Shown here in pieces: positions 8,281 to 17,882 of a DNA stretch of 64,000 nt; position 1 is the stretch's first letter, and every line of letters starts with the position of its first letter. Both the position numbers and the translations under genes were made by a program. The notes under the pieces were generated by a model. That model was not told the origin of the DNA and did no database searches. It saw nothing but the letters and a program-made list of their open reading frames with translations. Origin of the DNA: Rhizobium leguminosarum (GTDB lineage Bacteria; Pseudomonadota; Alphaproteobacteria; Rhizobiales; Rhizobiaceae); NCBI RefSeq assembly GCF_001679785.1, contig NZ_CP016288.1, forward strand, positions 1 to 64,000. The letters run 5' to 3'.

Positions 8281-9085
8281 GGCGATGTCACGTTGTCTGC
8301 GGCTTAACGATTGTGGGATAACGGGTTGGGGTGAACAGTCCGACCGTAAGCTACAAGAACCACCGCTTTCCACCGCAGATCATCGCCCGTGCGGTCTGGC
8401 TGTATTTTCGGTTCCCTTTGAGCCTAAGGATGGTCGAGGAGATGCTGCTGGAGCGCGGTATCGTCGTCTCCCATGAGACGATCCGGAGATGGGGTCGCAA
8501 ATTCGGAACGGCTTATGCCAGGCAGTTGTGCAGAAAGAGGTCTTCGCGAAAGGATATCTGGCATCTGGACGAGTGGTGATTTCCATCGGCGGCCGCAAAC
8601 ATTGGCTCTGGCGTGCCGTTGACCAAGACGGTTACGTTCTCGACGAGATCGTTCAAGCCCGCCGCGATACCCAAGCCGCCAGGCGATTGCTGGTCAGGCT
8701 GCTGAAGAAGCAAAGCCTGACGCCGAAGCGGATCGTCACCGACAAATTGCGCTCATATGGTGCTGCAAGACGGGAGGTGATGCCCGCCGTCGAACATCGA
8801 TCGCACAAGGGCCTGAACAATCGGGCCGAGAATTCTCACGTGCCGCTTCGAAAACGGGAGCGGATGATGCAGGGATTTCGATCCGTCGGCGGCTTGCAAC
8901 GGTTCATATCGATCTTTTCGGCACTCCGAAATCTCTTCGTCCCCCGCACCAGAAAAACTCAGCCCTCGCCATCCACATCCATCGGATCCGCGCAATGGCG
9001 CAGTGGAAAGCCGTGACCGGCGCAACCGCCTGACGTCTCAGACAAGCGCCCTGTTCCGACCTTGATCAAACAACGTGACATCGCC
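8281..9085 (+). mobile_element. IS6-family (IS26-like) insertion sequence
   Basis: 805 bp bounded by perfect 16-bp inverted repeats (GGCGATGTCACGTTGT at 8281-8296 and its complement at 9070-9085). Size, GG ends and the single DDE transposase match IS6. The 8-bp flanks (8273-8280 and 9086-9093) differ, so there is no target duplication; the copy may have arrived, or rearranged, through cointegrate recombination. Confidence 0.85.
8331..9016 (+). pseudogene. IS6-family transposase, frameshifted
   Basis: Two frames together encode one IS6 transposase: 8331-8579 (N-terminal HTH, RGIVVSHETIRRWGRKFG) and 8489-9016 (catalytic core, GGRKHWLWRAVDQDG to the SVGGLQRFI end). They meet at the family motif LDEVVISI, where the sequence reads gacgagtggtgatt; one G is missing, giving LDEW-stop. 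This simple deletion probably inactivates the enzyme unless ribosomes slip. Confidence 0.85.
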
Positions 9086-9134
9086 GCTGAAACTCGTGCC
9101 TGACGCGATCTGAGTTCAGGCGAACGGCACCAGG

Positions 9135-9162
9135 GCGGCGGCCCCACCTAGGGGGCCGCTGC
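9135..9162 (-). terminator. GC-rich hairpin after the crotonase gene
   Basis: GCGGCGGCCCC (9135-9145) and GGGGCCGCTGC (9152-9162) can form an 11-bp stem (one G-U) with a 6-nt loop, just downstream of the minus-strand crotonase stop. There is no T-run, so it is at best an incomplete intrinsic terminator. Confidence 0.35.
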
Positions 9163-9167
9163 TGACG

Positions 9168-10004
9168 TCATCGGGCGCCGGTGCCGAGATTGCCGAGGTG
9201 ATAACCCATGCGTGCCTCGAAGTCAGCACCCACTTCGTCGCGCTTTTGCGCTATGCGGGCTCCCCGCTCAGGGATCGTCGGCCAAGAGAACGCGTTGAGG
9301 AAAGCGCCCTGCGTCTCCACCAGGTCCTCAGCGGACGGCAGGGTTCTACGGTTGATCAGCCGCTTGGCCTCGGCGAGCGAAAGCTTGTCGAACGAGGCGA
9401 TGCGCCGGGCGAAGTTGTCGACGAAGGCGTCGAGCTCATCATCGGGCAGTGCGCGGTTCACCCACCCGTAGTTCGCTGCCGTTGCTGCATCGAAATCGTC
9501 GCTGCCGAGGACGATTTCAAGCGCTCTGGCCCGTCCGACGAGGAGTGGCAGGCGCTCGGTTGCGCCGCCGCCCGGGAAGACGCCCGCTCCGACTTCGATC
9601 TGAGCGAAGATTGCTCGCTCCAGGCTGGCAAAGCGCATATCACATGCCAGAGCAATCTCAGAACCGCCGCCGCGCGTGCGACCCCGAATCGACGCGATCG
9701 TCACGACCGGGGAACTGGTCAACCGTGTCGTGGCATCGATGAACGTCGGCAGACCAGTCGGCCCCGGCGTCAGGGGGAAATCGGCGAAGCGGGAGACGTC
9801 GTAGTGATTGACGAAGAAGTCCGGGTCAGCACTATCGAACACGACCACCCGCAACGTGTCATCGGACTCGATGAGACCGACGATCTGCTGCAGCTCGATG
9901 AGGGTCTCCGGATCGCAAAAGTTCAGCGGCGGGTTGCTGAAGGTCACCCGCCAGTATCCCGGCGCCGCCTCGGTGATTGTGAATTGGGTCAGTGGAGCAC
10001 TCAT
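9168..10004 (-). CDS. Enoyl-CoA hydratase/isomerase family protein
   Basis: 278 residues of crotonase fold. The oxyanion-hole region is IRGRTRGGGSEIALACDMRF (about residues 104-123), and EVGAGVFPGGGATERLPLLVG matches the segment that carries the catalytic Glu in hydratases. Such enzymes act on acyl-CoA thioesters in the cytosol; the substrate is unknown. The nearest complete regulator gene is the TetR gene at 10865, on the other strand with IS debris between. The antisense strand is also open over this gene but has no protein-like content. Confidence 0.85.
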   Translation of the reverse strand: MSAPLTQFTITEAAPGYWRVTFSNPPLNFCDPETLIELQQIVGLIESDDTLRVVVFDSADPDFFVNHYDVSRFADFPLTPGPTGLPTFIDATTRLTSSPVVTIASIRGRTRGGGSEIALACDMRFASLERAIFAQIEVGAGVFPGGGATERLPLLVGRARALEIVLGSDDFDAATAANYGWVNRALPDDELDAFVDNFARRIASFDKLSLAEAKRLINRRTLPSAEDLVETQGAFLNAFSWPTIPERGARIAQKRDEVGADFEARMGYHLGNLGTGAR

Positions 10005-10864
10005 TCGAAAAATTCCTTCGTTCTAGGGGCACTGCGAGTGCCGGGTGCGCAGACCATCGGGTCGACAACAAAGAGGATGACAGGCATCATCTTGAATGTC
10101 AACGACGCAAGCAGTCGTGCCAAAGGGGAGCAGGATATGACGGCGCGAAACTGGACGATTGCGGCAACGACCGCGGTTTTGAGTTCACCAGTTTGCAAGC
10201 TGGTCCCTGGTCACGCGCCACTGCCACGCTTCGCGACCCCGATGTGCGATGCAAGGAAGCAGGCTTCGGTAGCGCGAGGATCCAGAAATGTTGTTAAGAA
10301 GCATTATTCATTCTTCGGTGTCGCCGATGCTGAGGCCACCGGGCACCCGCCACGGCTGGCCGGGGAAGCGGAGCCGGGTGGGGATGGCATGGGCAGATTT
10401 TCGAACGTCGCATCCTCCAATCCAGCCTCCCACAGAACCGGCAGTTTCGTTCATTGCGGGTTCGGTAGCGATCCGCTCCTGGCGACAACATGTCGTCGCA
10501 ATCAAGGAGCGGGCCGAACGGTGCTCGGCCCGCCCGGCATCAGCCGTTTTGCCAGAGTGGATGAGCAGGTGCAGACGCTCTTCTCAAGCGAACTGTGGAT
10601 GGTACTGGCCGCCCCGGAAGCACGAGGGACCGAAGCACCGTCACGATGGCCGCCCGCTTGGCTCCCGGACAATGCGGCCGGCTTCATCATTTGATTGCCG
10701 ACGGCATCCGGGATGCGGGGCCAGTAGCATGGAGCTCTGGTTCCGCCCGCGTTATTGCTTATCTCATGGCGGAGGCTTGTGATGCAAAGCGAAGGCATCG
10801 TTGCTATACGCATACTCTACTACTATCTTGACCATGGATCGTCAGATTGAAAGGAGGGATTGTC
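10005..10864. other. Gene-poor stretch with IS remnant
   Basis: 860 bp between the crotonase and TetR genes. At 10138 a frame opens with a good ribosome-binding site (GGGAGCAGG) and a short leader-like start but soon loses protein-like character. The only recognisable content is an IS701-like fragment near 10610-10740. No intact gene seen. Confidence 0.4.
10610..10740 (+). mobile_element. IS701-family transposase fragment
   Basis: About 40 codons encode MAARLAPGQCGRLHHLIADG and a following IRDAGPV, which resemble the N-terminal region of IS701-type transposases (family form: ARLAPGD..RLHHFIADG.WD..P). Frames on either side are broken. The remainder of the element and its ends are not visible. 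Confidence 0.4.
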
Positions 10865-11461
10865 TTGGGGCATTCACAGGCCGAAAAAGTACAAAATCGG
10901 GAGCGGATCCTGACCGAGGCCGCTGACCAGATCCGAGACGGCGGGCTTGAGTCGGTGAGCGTGGGAACGCTCATGAAAAGCGTGAATCTAACTCATGGCG
11001 GCTTTTATCGCCATTTCGCGTCACGTGCGGACCTGCTGGCCGAGGCTCTCAAGCGCGCTCTGTTTGACGGCGCGCGTCGGTCACCAAAGGGATCGGCGGG
11101 GATGCGCTCCTTCGCCAACGGCGTAAAAGACTATTTAAGTCGAAATCATCGCGACTCGCGCAGCAATGGGTGCGCAATTTCGGCGCTGGTTTCCGATGTA
11201 GGGCGTGCCGATGCCCAAGCCAAAGCGGTTATGGCCACGTATGTTGAGGACTATATTGCCAGCACCCGGCAGCAACTTGGCGATGACGACGATTCCAGGG
11301 CGATGTTGGCCGTAAGCGCGATGGTTGGGGCTCTGGCGCTGTCGAGGGTAATGACCGATCCGAGCCGTTCGGACATCCTGCTCCAAACTGTCCGTGATCA
11401 TCTCGTGGCATTCAGCGACGCCAAGGAACTGGCGGGCGCAGGTCATCGGGACGAAGCGTGA
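10865..11461 (+). CDS. TetR-family transcriptional regulator
   Basis: 198 residues. An N-terminal HTH (about residues 10-57, ending in LTHGGFYRHFASRADLLAEAL) binds DNA and a C-terminal helical domain binds a ligand. The start is set at the TTG at 10865 because AAGGAGGG (10850-10857) lies 7 nt before it. This subgroup usually controls a nearby dehydrogenase or isomerase; candidates are the SDR and the broken DsbA-like gene downstream, or the crotonase on the other strand. Confidence 0.85.
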   Translation: MGHSQAEKVQNRERILTEAADQIRDGGLESVSVGTLMKSVNLTHGGFYRHFASRADLLAEALKRALFDGARRSPKGSAGMRSFANGVKDYLSRNHRDSRSNGCAISALVSDVGRADAQAKAVMATYVEDYIASTRQQLGDDDDSRAMLAVSAMVGALALSRVMTDPSRSDILLQTVRDHLVAFSDAKELAGAGHRDEA

Positions 11462-12277
11462 GTATGGCACGGACCGGGAAGTTCAGGGCGGTCTTGCGCT
11501 CTCTTCCGCTACTTCGCAATCTGGCGGCCTTTTTACGTCCCATATCCATCAAATAATTGTTGTTTGCGTGAAAGCAGTTCGTTGCCTCGTTGAGGTTGGG
11601 GTGGTGCGATTTGATTTGACGGATTTCCGGTGTTTGGTCATCCAGCTGCTCCTTCCAACGAAAGTTTATGGCAAGGCGGGCGTTGACGATTGGCGAGTGC
11701 TGAACGCACCGGTTCCAGTGATCCTGTCGCACAGATGATCGGCATCATAGCCCTGTCGGCAATCGTAGCCTCAGCCTGTATGTCATCGGCGAGATCGTGA
11801 GCAAAGGCGATGTCGTTGCGCTGTCCGGGATATGGCTGCGTTCCATGGGTCGGTCCCGCAGTGCGACCGTGAGCACTCTGCCACAGGTTTTTGGCGACCA
11901 TTTATGATGGCTCGAATCAAAGCGAATGAGCGAGTTGAAAGGCGCTTTATCAGTACGCCTGCCCGCGAACCGCTCGACGAATGACGATCTACGACGAGTT
12001 TGGGCTAGACAGGATGATGATCATCATGCAGATATGAATATCTGAACAGTTGTGACGTTGGCAGCTCTCGGTTTCATAGCCCGCTGCGCGGGCAACTTCG
12101 CCGCTCTTCATCGGTGCACCTGGGAGACACTCTATTGGCCTGGGGTTCGTATCTTTTCCATTTGCTCAATCATCCGGCTTTAGGCGGGACGTCGGGTCAT
12201 TGTTGCGAAGCTCAGGTAGGAGCAGTCTCGGGCTGGAAACATGTTGCACCCTGGCGGATCGGTTCAAGGAGCCATAA
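11462..12277. other. Non-coding stretch with IS5-like remnant and a palindrome
   Basis: About 800 bp with no intact gene. It holds a decayed IS5-type fragment (11638-11901, minus) and a perfect 14-bp palindrome ATGATGATCATCAT near 12014-12027, 250 bp before the broken isomerase gene. The palindrome could be an operator, but nothing else supports that. Confidence 0.4.
11638..11901 (-). mobile_element. IS5-family transposase remnant
   Basis: The minus strand encodes GQRNDIAFAHDLADDIQAE followed by TIADRA, resembling the central part of IS5-type transposases (..ADRAYDADHL..). After ADRA the matching sequence (DADHLCDRITGTG) continues in another frame, so it is frameshifted. Both ends are missing. 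Confidence 0.4.
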
Positions 12278-12717
12278 ATGAAAACGCTCGAGTTCTATTA
12301 CGACTATCGCAGTCCCTTCCTGGCATTCTCTCAGGTCCGTATCGGATGTGCAGATCGCTTTTCATCCATTCGAGAGGACCGAATGAAACAGCAGGAAAGC
12401 GTGTCAATGAGCACGCCTGCGCACCCAAGGGCGCGCTCCGGATGACTGATCTTCAGCGATGGGCAGACCATGCCATCAGGCAGGCGCGCGTCACGCTCGT
12501 GGCGGGAAAAATGAATGCAATGACCGCGGCGGTAGAGGTAGCCGCCGAACTGGGTGCCGCAGGCCCCGATGCCGATGAACTCAAAAGGCGGATGGACGAG
12601 CCGACCGGCCTGCCCCTGCCGCAGGAGGCAACCGCGAAAGCGGCGTCGGGCGGCGTGTTTGTGGAGGACGAAATGTACTTCGGCAATGATCGTCTGCACT
12701 TAGTGCAGATCATCTGA
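12278..12717 (+). pseudogene. Decayed 2-hydroxychromene-2-carboxylate isomerase-like (DsbA fold) gene
   Basis: The ATG at 12278 with AGGAGCC upstream begins MKTLEFYYDYRSPF, the hallmark start of DsbA-fold HCCA isomerases. The frame is lost after about 20 codons. A second frame ending at 12717 supplies later family pieces: DLQRWADH and the C-terminal GVFVEDEMYFGNDRLHLVQ. The central region is shortened and the VPTF segment is missing. These enzymes isomerise aromatic-pathway intermediates with glutathione. The downstream SDR starts 10 nt after the end, implying a former operon. Confidence 0.75.
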
Positions 12718-12727
12718 TGCGCGACGC

Positions 12728-13426
12728 ATGAGTCCGCTAGTCGTCATCACCGGCGTTGGGCCAGGTACCGGCTCGGCAATGGCCCGGCGGTTCCACGACG
12801 GCGGCTATCAGGTCGCCATGCTCGCACGCACGGCCGAGCGCTTGAGGGTTCTTGAGAACGAGCTACCGAACGCTTTTGCAGTCCCCTGCGATGTGGCCGA
12901 CCCTGCGGCGCTCGCAACCGCACTTGACACCATCGAGCAACGCGCAGGCGTACCCAGGGTGGTGATCCACAACGCCGTGGGCGGGGCCTTCGGCAACTTC
13001 CTCGACATCGAGCCGGAAATCCTTCAGCAAAACTTTCAGATCAATGTCATGGCGCTGCTTCACCTGGCCAGGTGGGTTGCACCGCGGATGGAGGCGGCAG
13101 GTGGCGGCTCTTTGCTCGTGACAGGCAACACCGCAGCCTATCGCGGCAAGGCCGGCTTTGCCGGCTTTGCGCCCAGCAAGGCGGCGCAACGCGTTCTGAC
13201 AGAGTCGATCGCCCGCGAGATGGGGCCACGGGGCGTACACGTGTCCTTCATGATGATCGACGCCGTCATCGACGTACCGTCGGCACGCGCGCGCTTCGCG
13301 GATGAACCGGATGACTTTTTCATCCAGCCGTCTGACATCGCTGAAGAGGTCTGGCACGTCACCCACCAGCCGCGTTCTGCCTGGTCGTTCCTGACTGAGT
13401 TGCGGCCTTTCCGCGAGCCCTGGTGA
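12728..13426 (+). CDS. Short-chain dehydrogenase/reductase
   Basis: 232 residues, Rossmann fold. The cofactor motif is TGVGPGTG (residues 8-15), with DVAD near 57 and NAVGG near 83. The active-site region reads GFAGFAPSKAAQR: Lys is present but the usual Tyr of YxxxK is Phe, as in a recognisable subgroup of SDRs with FAPxKAAQR. So catalysis, if any, is atypical. It follows the broken isomerase gene by 10 nt and is probably controlled by the upstream TetR protein. Substrate unknown. Confidence 0.85.
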   Translation: MSPLVVITGVGPGTGSAMARRFHDGGYQVAMLARTAERLRVLENELPNAFAVPCDVADPAALATALDTIEQRAGVPRVVIHNAVGGAFGNFLDIEPEILQQNFQINVMALLHLARWVAPRMEAAGGGSLLVTGNTAAYRGKAGFAGFAPSKAAQRVLTESIAREMGPRGVHVSFMMIDAVIDVPSARARFADEPDDFFIQPSDIAEEVWHVTHQPRSAWSFLTELRPFREPW

Positions 13427-13942
13427 TTCGAGCGCTTTTGCTTCACGTATTTGAGCGACAGGGTGCCTGCAAGTGGGGAGATAACAAGTTTGCCGATGAA
13501 CGGCGGCATTCCCCCCCGCCGTGCTGAGTTGAATCCAGGCAGAAATACGCCGCTTTTCTTTTGAACAGATTCGATGTTTCAGATACTGCAGAGGTCCGGC
13601 TTCGCGTCGGCGATCAGCGATGCCACAGTTCGAGGCGGACATCGATGCGATCGACATCTATCCGGCTGTCAGCACACCATCGCGACATCGAGAAACAAGC
13701 TCGAAGTCGCCGGATGAAGAGCCTTTGCTGCACCGGCACCTCAGGCGGCCCCGGCTTCATCGTGAACGTCTGTCGGTTTATCGAAAGACGTTCACGATGA
13801 AGCCTATAGCGCATGTGAACGGGGCAGAGCGTCTCTTCAAGCTACGAATATCGGTGCTGATGACTGTCTGGCGGCGGCTTGTGTTCTCGCCAAGCAGCCT
13901 CACAGGGTGCAGATCAGAATGCTGGCTTTGTATCTACATCAG
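13427..13942. other. Intergenic stretch with a long perfect inverted repeat
   Basis: 516 bp between convergent genes. No protein-like frame. It contains the 19-bp inverted repeat described separately. No T-run terminators were seen on either side. Confidence 0.5.
13753..13804. repeat. Perfect 19-bp inverted repeat (hairpin)
   Basis: GGCTTCATCGTGAACGTCT at 13753-13771 is followed after a 14-nt loop by its exact complement at 13786-13804. A 19-bp uninterrupted stem is far longer than expected by chance. It lies between the 3' ends of two convergent genes but lacks a U-tract. It may be a transcription stop or mRNA-end hairpin, or the leftover paired ends of a mobile element. Confidence 0.8.
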
Positions 13943-15160
13943 CTATGGCGAACGGTAAACTGCAATGCCAGCAATTGCCTCGAGAAAAGCATCGATCTCT
14001 TCCTCGGTATTATAATAATGTGGCGACGCTCGCACTACGGGCGGAAGTTGTCGCGCGCAGGCGTCAACGGGCGTACTAGAGGGAGGTGAAACCGAGACGT
14101 TGATTCCTTTGCTGGTGAGATCGGCCATGACGGCTGACGAGTCCCGGCCCTCAACCGTGAATGAGATGATGGACGCAAGCCGCTCCCCGAGATCATGTAC
14201 GGATACTCCACGCATCTCCCTCAGGCCTTCGCGAAGCTTTGTCGAAAGGTGTTTGCAACGCTCTTCGATGTTCTCGAGTCCAATATTGAGCGCGTAGTCC
14301 ACTGCAGCTCGCAAACCGAGGCGAACCGAATAGTTCTTCTCCCAGGTTTCGAAGCGTCTCGCATCAGGTCGCAAGTCGTATCGATCAGGCGCCGTCCAGG
14401 GCGCGCCGTACAGATCGATCATCGCCGGCTCGATCCTTTCCAGGACTGATTTACGCATATACATGAAACCAGTTCCCCGCGGCGCACGGAGAAACTTCCT
14501 GCCAGTAGCAGTGAGGATGTCGCAGCCGAGCGCGTTGACATTGATCGGGATTTGACCGGCAGCCTGGCATGCGTCGAGTAGATAGAGAATGCCATTGTCC
14601 CGCGCAATTCGACCGATTGCTGCTGCTGGATTTATAAGCCCACCGTTCGTCGGGATCCACGTAACTGCAATCAACCGAACGCGATCATCAATCATTTTCG
14701 CAAGTGCGTCCGGATCGAGGACGCCAGAAGAGTCATTCGGAATGACTTCGATTGATACGCCGGTGCGCTTGGCAACCTGCAGAAAGGCGATGTAGTTGGC
14801 CGCAAATTCGGCACTTGCCGTCAGGATTCTGTCTCCAGGTCCAAAAGAAAGGGAATAAAAGGCGCGCTGCCAGGCGATGGTGGCATTTTCAGCGATCGCT
14901 ATCTCCTCGCGAGTGCAGCTTACGAAACTGGCCAAGCTGTCATAGGTTCCCTCCAACAGCGAGTGGGCCTCCGCTGCAGCCTCGTAACCTCCGATTTCGC
15001 CCTCACGGCTGAAGTACCCGGTCACCGCATCAATCACCGGGCTCGGCATCAGCGCAGCCCCGGCATTATTCAGATGGTTTCTGTTTTTTGTGCCGGGGGT
15101 ATCCGCACGCAGACGAGGAAGGTCCAAAATCTTGCGAGCACTGCGGGTGACTTCCAACAT
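13943..15160 (-). CDS. Class-V aminotransferase / cysteine-desulfurase-like PLP enzyme
   Basis: 405 residues. Fold-type I, class V: Asp196 and Gln199 in LLDACQAAG bind the cofactor, and Lys222 in ATGRKFLRAPRGTGF forms the Schiff base. It resembles isopenicillin-N-epimerase or cysteine-desulfurase-like enzymes, but the usual mobile catalytic Cys loop is not obvious, so the reaction is open. The ATG at 15160 is preferred (AAGGAAG upstream). The gene lies 152 bp downstream of the LysR gene, transcribed in the same direction, and opposite the RidA-nitrilase-molybdoenzyme operon. Confidence 0.85.
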   Translation of the reverse strand: MLEVTRSARKILDLPRLRADTPGTKNRNHLNNAGAALMPSPVIDAVTGYFSREGEIGGYEAAAEAHSLLEGTYDSLASFVSCTREEIAIAENATIAWQRAFYSLSFGPGDRILTASAEFAANYIAFLQVAKRTGVSIEVIPNDSSGVLDPDALAKMIDDRVRLIAVTWIPTNGGLINPAAAIGRIARDNGILYLLDACQAAGQIPINVNALGCDILTATGRKFLRAPRGTGFMYMRKSVLERIEPAMIDLYGAPWTAPDRYDLRPDARRFETWEKNYSVRLGLRAAVDYALNIGLENIEERCKHLSTKLREGLREMRGVSVHDLGERLASIISFTVEGRDSSAVMADLTSKGINVSVSPPSSTPVDACARQLPPVVRASPHYYNTEEEIDAFLEAIAGIAVYRSP

Positions 15161-15312
15161 GGGGTTTCTTCCTTGATCGGACCGAGAATCACGTTGATGC
15201 AATTGGCATTGTCACGGAAGCCGATATTTTCGCAACACGCTGTGCAGAAATGCGCACCGTTGCACGCCTGCCAGGTCGGCTGTAGCGTTGCGAGCATCCG
15301 ATTTGCAAAACC

Positions 15313-16233
15313 TCACGATGACCAGGGTGCGTTTCTGAGAAGTTGTTGTTCGTCGCGACGAACCAGCTCTTTCAGGAACTGCTTTACCGCTCTCACTCGC
15401 GGAAGATAAGCAAGGTCCTGATGTGCCGACATCCAGATCTCACGTTCGCCGCTCAACCCGTCGAGCACTGGAACGAGACCAAGGTTCAGACTGCGTGCGA
15501 ATTCGGGAAGGGCCACTATTCCTGCGCCCGCAGACGCCGCAAACATCTGCGCCATCATGCTGTTTGAGCTGAACGCGATTTTTGGGGCGGGTATCAGTTC
15601 CTCCAGCCATAGAACGCTCTCGAGCTGGACCAGCTCCTCAATATAGCCGACGAATCTGTGGTGGCCAAGATCCGCCGGGCCAGAGGGAACGCCATTGCGC
15701 TCAAGATAGGCCTGCGAAGCGAACAAGCCAGTCTTGAAACGCCCAATCAGTTGACTGTCGAGAGAAGTTCCGTGGGGCTTGAAGAAGCTTAGGAACAAAT
15801 CCGCTTCCCGGCGAGCGACCCGAACCGTTTGCGGCGATGTTACCAGCTCAAGGTCAAGATCAGGGTACCGGTTGCTGAGTTCAACAAGGCGCTTGGAGAG
15901 ATAAAGCGTTGCGATACCTTCCATGGTGGCTAATCTGACTGTGCCGCGTATCTCGTCTCGATTGCTCACGTCGCTGCGAAGCGCATTCACACCATTCTCG
16001 ATTTCCTCTGCTCGCCGCATTGTAACCAACCCGGCCGGTGTCAGCAAAAGTCCGTCGCTGGTCCGTTCGACGAGTGCACCGCCAACCGTATATTCCAGAC
16101 GAGCAAGCCGACGTGATACGGTGGAGTGGCTCACATTCAGTTCCCGGGCCGCTCCGGTCACGCTCTTGCACCGGACGACGATGAGGAAGAGTTTGAGATC
16201 GTCCCAATCAAGATGATCAATTGCAGTCGCCAT
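15313..16233 (-). CDS. LysR-family transcriptional regulator
   Basis: 306 residues. N-terminal winged HTH (LDWDDLKLFLIVVRC to SHSTVSRRLARLE) and a C-terminal periplasmic-binding-like effector domain. The start at 16233 gives MATAIDHLDWDDLKLF, typical of the LysR group with a DW start. It is divergent from the ridA operon, with 182 bp between the starts, the usual arrangement for a LysR activator and its target. It probably also affects the PLP-enzyme gene behind it. Confidence 0.9.
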   Translation of the reverse strand: MATAIDHLDWDDLKLFLIVVRCKSVTGAARELNVSHSTVSRRLARLEYTVGGALVERTSDGLLLTPAGLVTMRRAEEIENGVNALRSDVSNRDEIRGTVRLATMEGIATLYLSKRLVELSNRYPDLDLELVTSPQTVRVARREADLFLSFFKPHGTSLDSQLIGRFKTGLFASQAYLERNGVPSGPADLGHHRFVGYIEELVQLESVLWLEELIPAPKIAFSSNSMMAQMFAASAGAGIVALPEFARSLNLGLVPVLDGLSGEREIWMSAHQDLAYLPRVRAVKQFLKELVRRDEQQLLRNAPWSS

Positions 16234-16415
16234 AGTATCCCCGTCTATTTTTGCACAGCGTAGTCCATCCATTTCGAATTGGCGCGCAAATTCGTTCCGT
16301 TAGTTTCGAACGGGCTGCAAAACTGAACAGGCAGCGTATAGTGAGGCAGGATACCTTGCGGACATGCTGATCGTCAGCAGGTTGGCTCCGCTTGAACCTG
16401 CCTTTGGAGGAACCC

Positions 16416-16796
16416 ATGGCAAGACGAACTGTGAATGCTTCGAACGCTGCGGCAGTAGGACCGTACTCACACGCGACATGGGCCGGCGACCTGCTGTTCT
16501 GCTCCGGGCAAACACCGCTTGATCCGGGCACCGGCAGACTTGTCGACGGAAATGTTGCCGAGCAGACCCACCAGTGTTTCGATAATCTGTTTCAGGTTCT
16601 TGGGGCAGCAGGCCTGGGATCGGACGATGTCGTGTCCGTCAACGTTTATCTCACCGACATGAGTGACTTTGCTCATATGAATGAGATTTACCGCACATGT
16701 TTTTCATTGCCCTACCCGGCCCGTACCACAATCGGTTGCGCCAGCCTGCCGCTTGGAGCCCGTATTGAAATCGGTCTGGTGGCTAAGCGGTCGTGA
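16416..16796 (+). CDS. RidA/YjgF family deaminase
   Basis: 126 residues. RidA-family proteins hydrolyse reactive enamines/imines released by PLP enzymes. The core is AVGPYSHATWAGDLLFCSGQ and the family Arg is in PARTTIGCASLPLGARIEI. A ribosome-binding site GGAGG precedes the ATG at 16416. It is the first gene of an operon with the nitrilase and molybdoenzyme genes; a RidA next to a PLP enzyme suggests that an imine intermediate is formed in the pathway. Confidence 0.88.
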   Translation: MARRTVNASNAAAVGPYSHATWAGDLLFCSGQTPLDPGTGRLVDGNVAEQTHQCFDNLFQVLGAAGLGSDDVVSVNVYLTDMSDFAHMNEIYRTCFSLPYPARTTIGCASLPLGARIEIGLVAKRS

Positions 16797-16858
16797 CGCG
16801 GTCTTTCGACCTTGTCGAACTGGCCTATCGCTAGAACTTCATGAGTAGAGGAATGTCT

Positions 16859-17878
16859 ATGGGAAGCAAGAACTTCAAGGCCGCCGCTGCTCATATTGCC
16901 CCCGTTTACCTCGATCCGGTCGCGAGCACACAGAAAGCTTGTTCGGTAATCGCAGAGAGTGCGCGAAACGGCGCATCGCTCGTGGTATTTTCGGAAAGCT
17001 TTCTCCCAGGTTTCCCCGTCTGGGCAGCACTTTACGCACCCATTCAGTCGCACGAACATTTCAAGCGCTTCTTGAATGCTTCCGTATACGTGGATGGACC
17101 TGAAATCGAGCGTGTGCGGAAAGCTGCGTCCGACAACGGTATTTTCGTTTCAATCGGTTTCTCCGAGCGCAACCCGGCAAGTGTCGCAGGCCTGTGGAAT
17201 AGCAATGTCCTGATTTCCGATACGGGTGAGATCCTGATCCACCATCGAAAGCTGGTGGCAACCTTCTTCGAGAAACTGGTTTGGGATCCCGGCGACGGTG
17301 CAGGTCTGGTCGTCGCAGATACAGGAATCGGCCGAATTGGCGGTCTCATTTGCGGAGAAAATACAAATCCACTCGCGCGCTACAGTCTGATGGCCCAGGC
17401 CGAACAGGTTCATATAAGCACCTATCCGCCGATCTGGCCCACGCGCGTTCCGACGGAGAGCGACAATTACGACAACCGGGCGGCCAACCGTATCCGGGCC
17501 TCAGCCCATTGTTTCGAGGCGAAGTGCTTCGGCATCGTTGTCGCCGGCCGGTTGGATGAAAGCGCGCGCAGATCCATTGCTCAGGATGATCCTGCGATCG
17601 CAGCGATAATGGATGCCAGTCCGCACGCCAGCAGCTTTTTCCTTGGACCGACTGGAGCGCCGATGGGGGATGAAATGGTCGATGAAGGTATCGGCTATGC
17701 CCATATCGATCTCGACGATTGTATTGAACCGAAACGATTTCACGATGTTGTTGGCGGTTACAACCGATTCGATATATTCGATGTCACTGTCAACCGGACA
17801 CGCCGGAAACCGGTCCGGTTCCAGATAGGTCAGCAGGAATATGGTTCCCGCGTCGATGCACCGGCCCTGGAGGAGTAA
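16859..17878 (+). CDS. Nitrilase (carbon-nitrogen hydrolase)
   Basis: 339 residues. The catalytic triad is visible as Glu46 (VFSESFLPGFP), Lys131 (HHRKLV) and Cys165 (GGLICGENTNP). The LVWDPGDGAG segment is typical of true nitrilases, which convert nitriles to acids plus ammonia, rather than of amidases; the residue after Cys is Gly where most nitrilases have Trp. The start at 16859 is preferred because AGAGGA lies 7 nt upstream. Two in-frame ATGs slightly upstream are possible. The stop is followed 4 nt later by the molybdoenzyme gene. Confidence 0.88.
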   Translation: MGSKNFKAAAAHIAPVYLDPVASTQKACSVIAESARNGASLVVFSESFLPGFPVWAALYAPIQSHEHFKRFLNASVYVDGPEIERVRKAASDNGIFVSIGFSERNPASVAGLWNSNVLISDTGEILIHHRKLVATFFEKLVWDPGDGAGLVVADTGIGRIGGLICGENTNPLARYSLMAQAEQVHISTYPPIWPTRVPTESDNYDNRAANRIRASAHCFEAKCFGIVVAGRLDESARRSIAQDDPAIAAIMDASPHASSFFLGPTGAPMGDEMVDEGIGYAHIDLDDCIEPKRFHDVVGGYNRFDIFDVTVNRTRRKPVRFQIGQQEYGSRVDAPALEE

Positions 17879-17882
17879 GGCA

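Noticed and set aside
9198..10694. 498-codon open frame on the plus strand across the crotonase gene
   Set aside because: It is antisense to a clear crotonase, has no domain, runs on into IS debris and is Arg-rich; long antisense frames are common in high-GC DNA.
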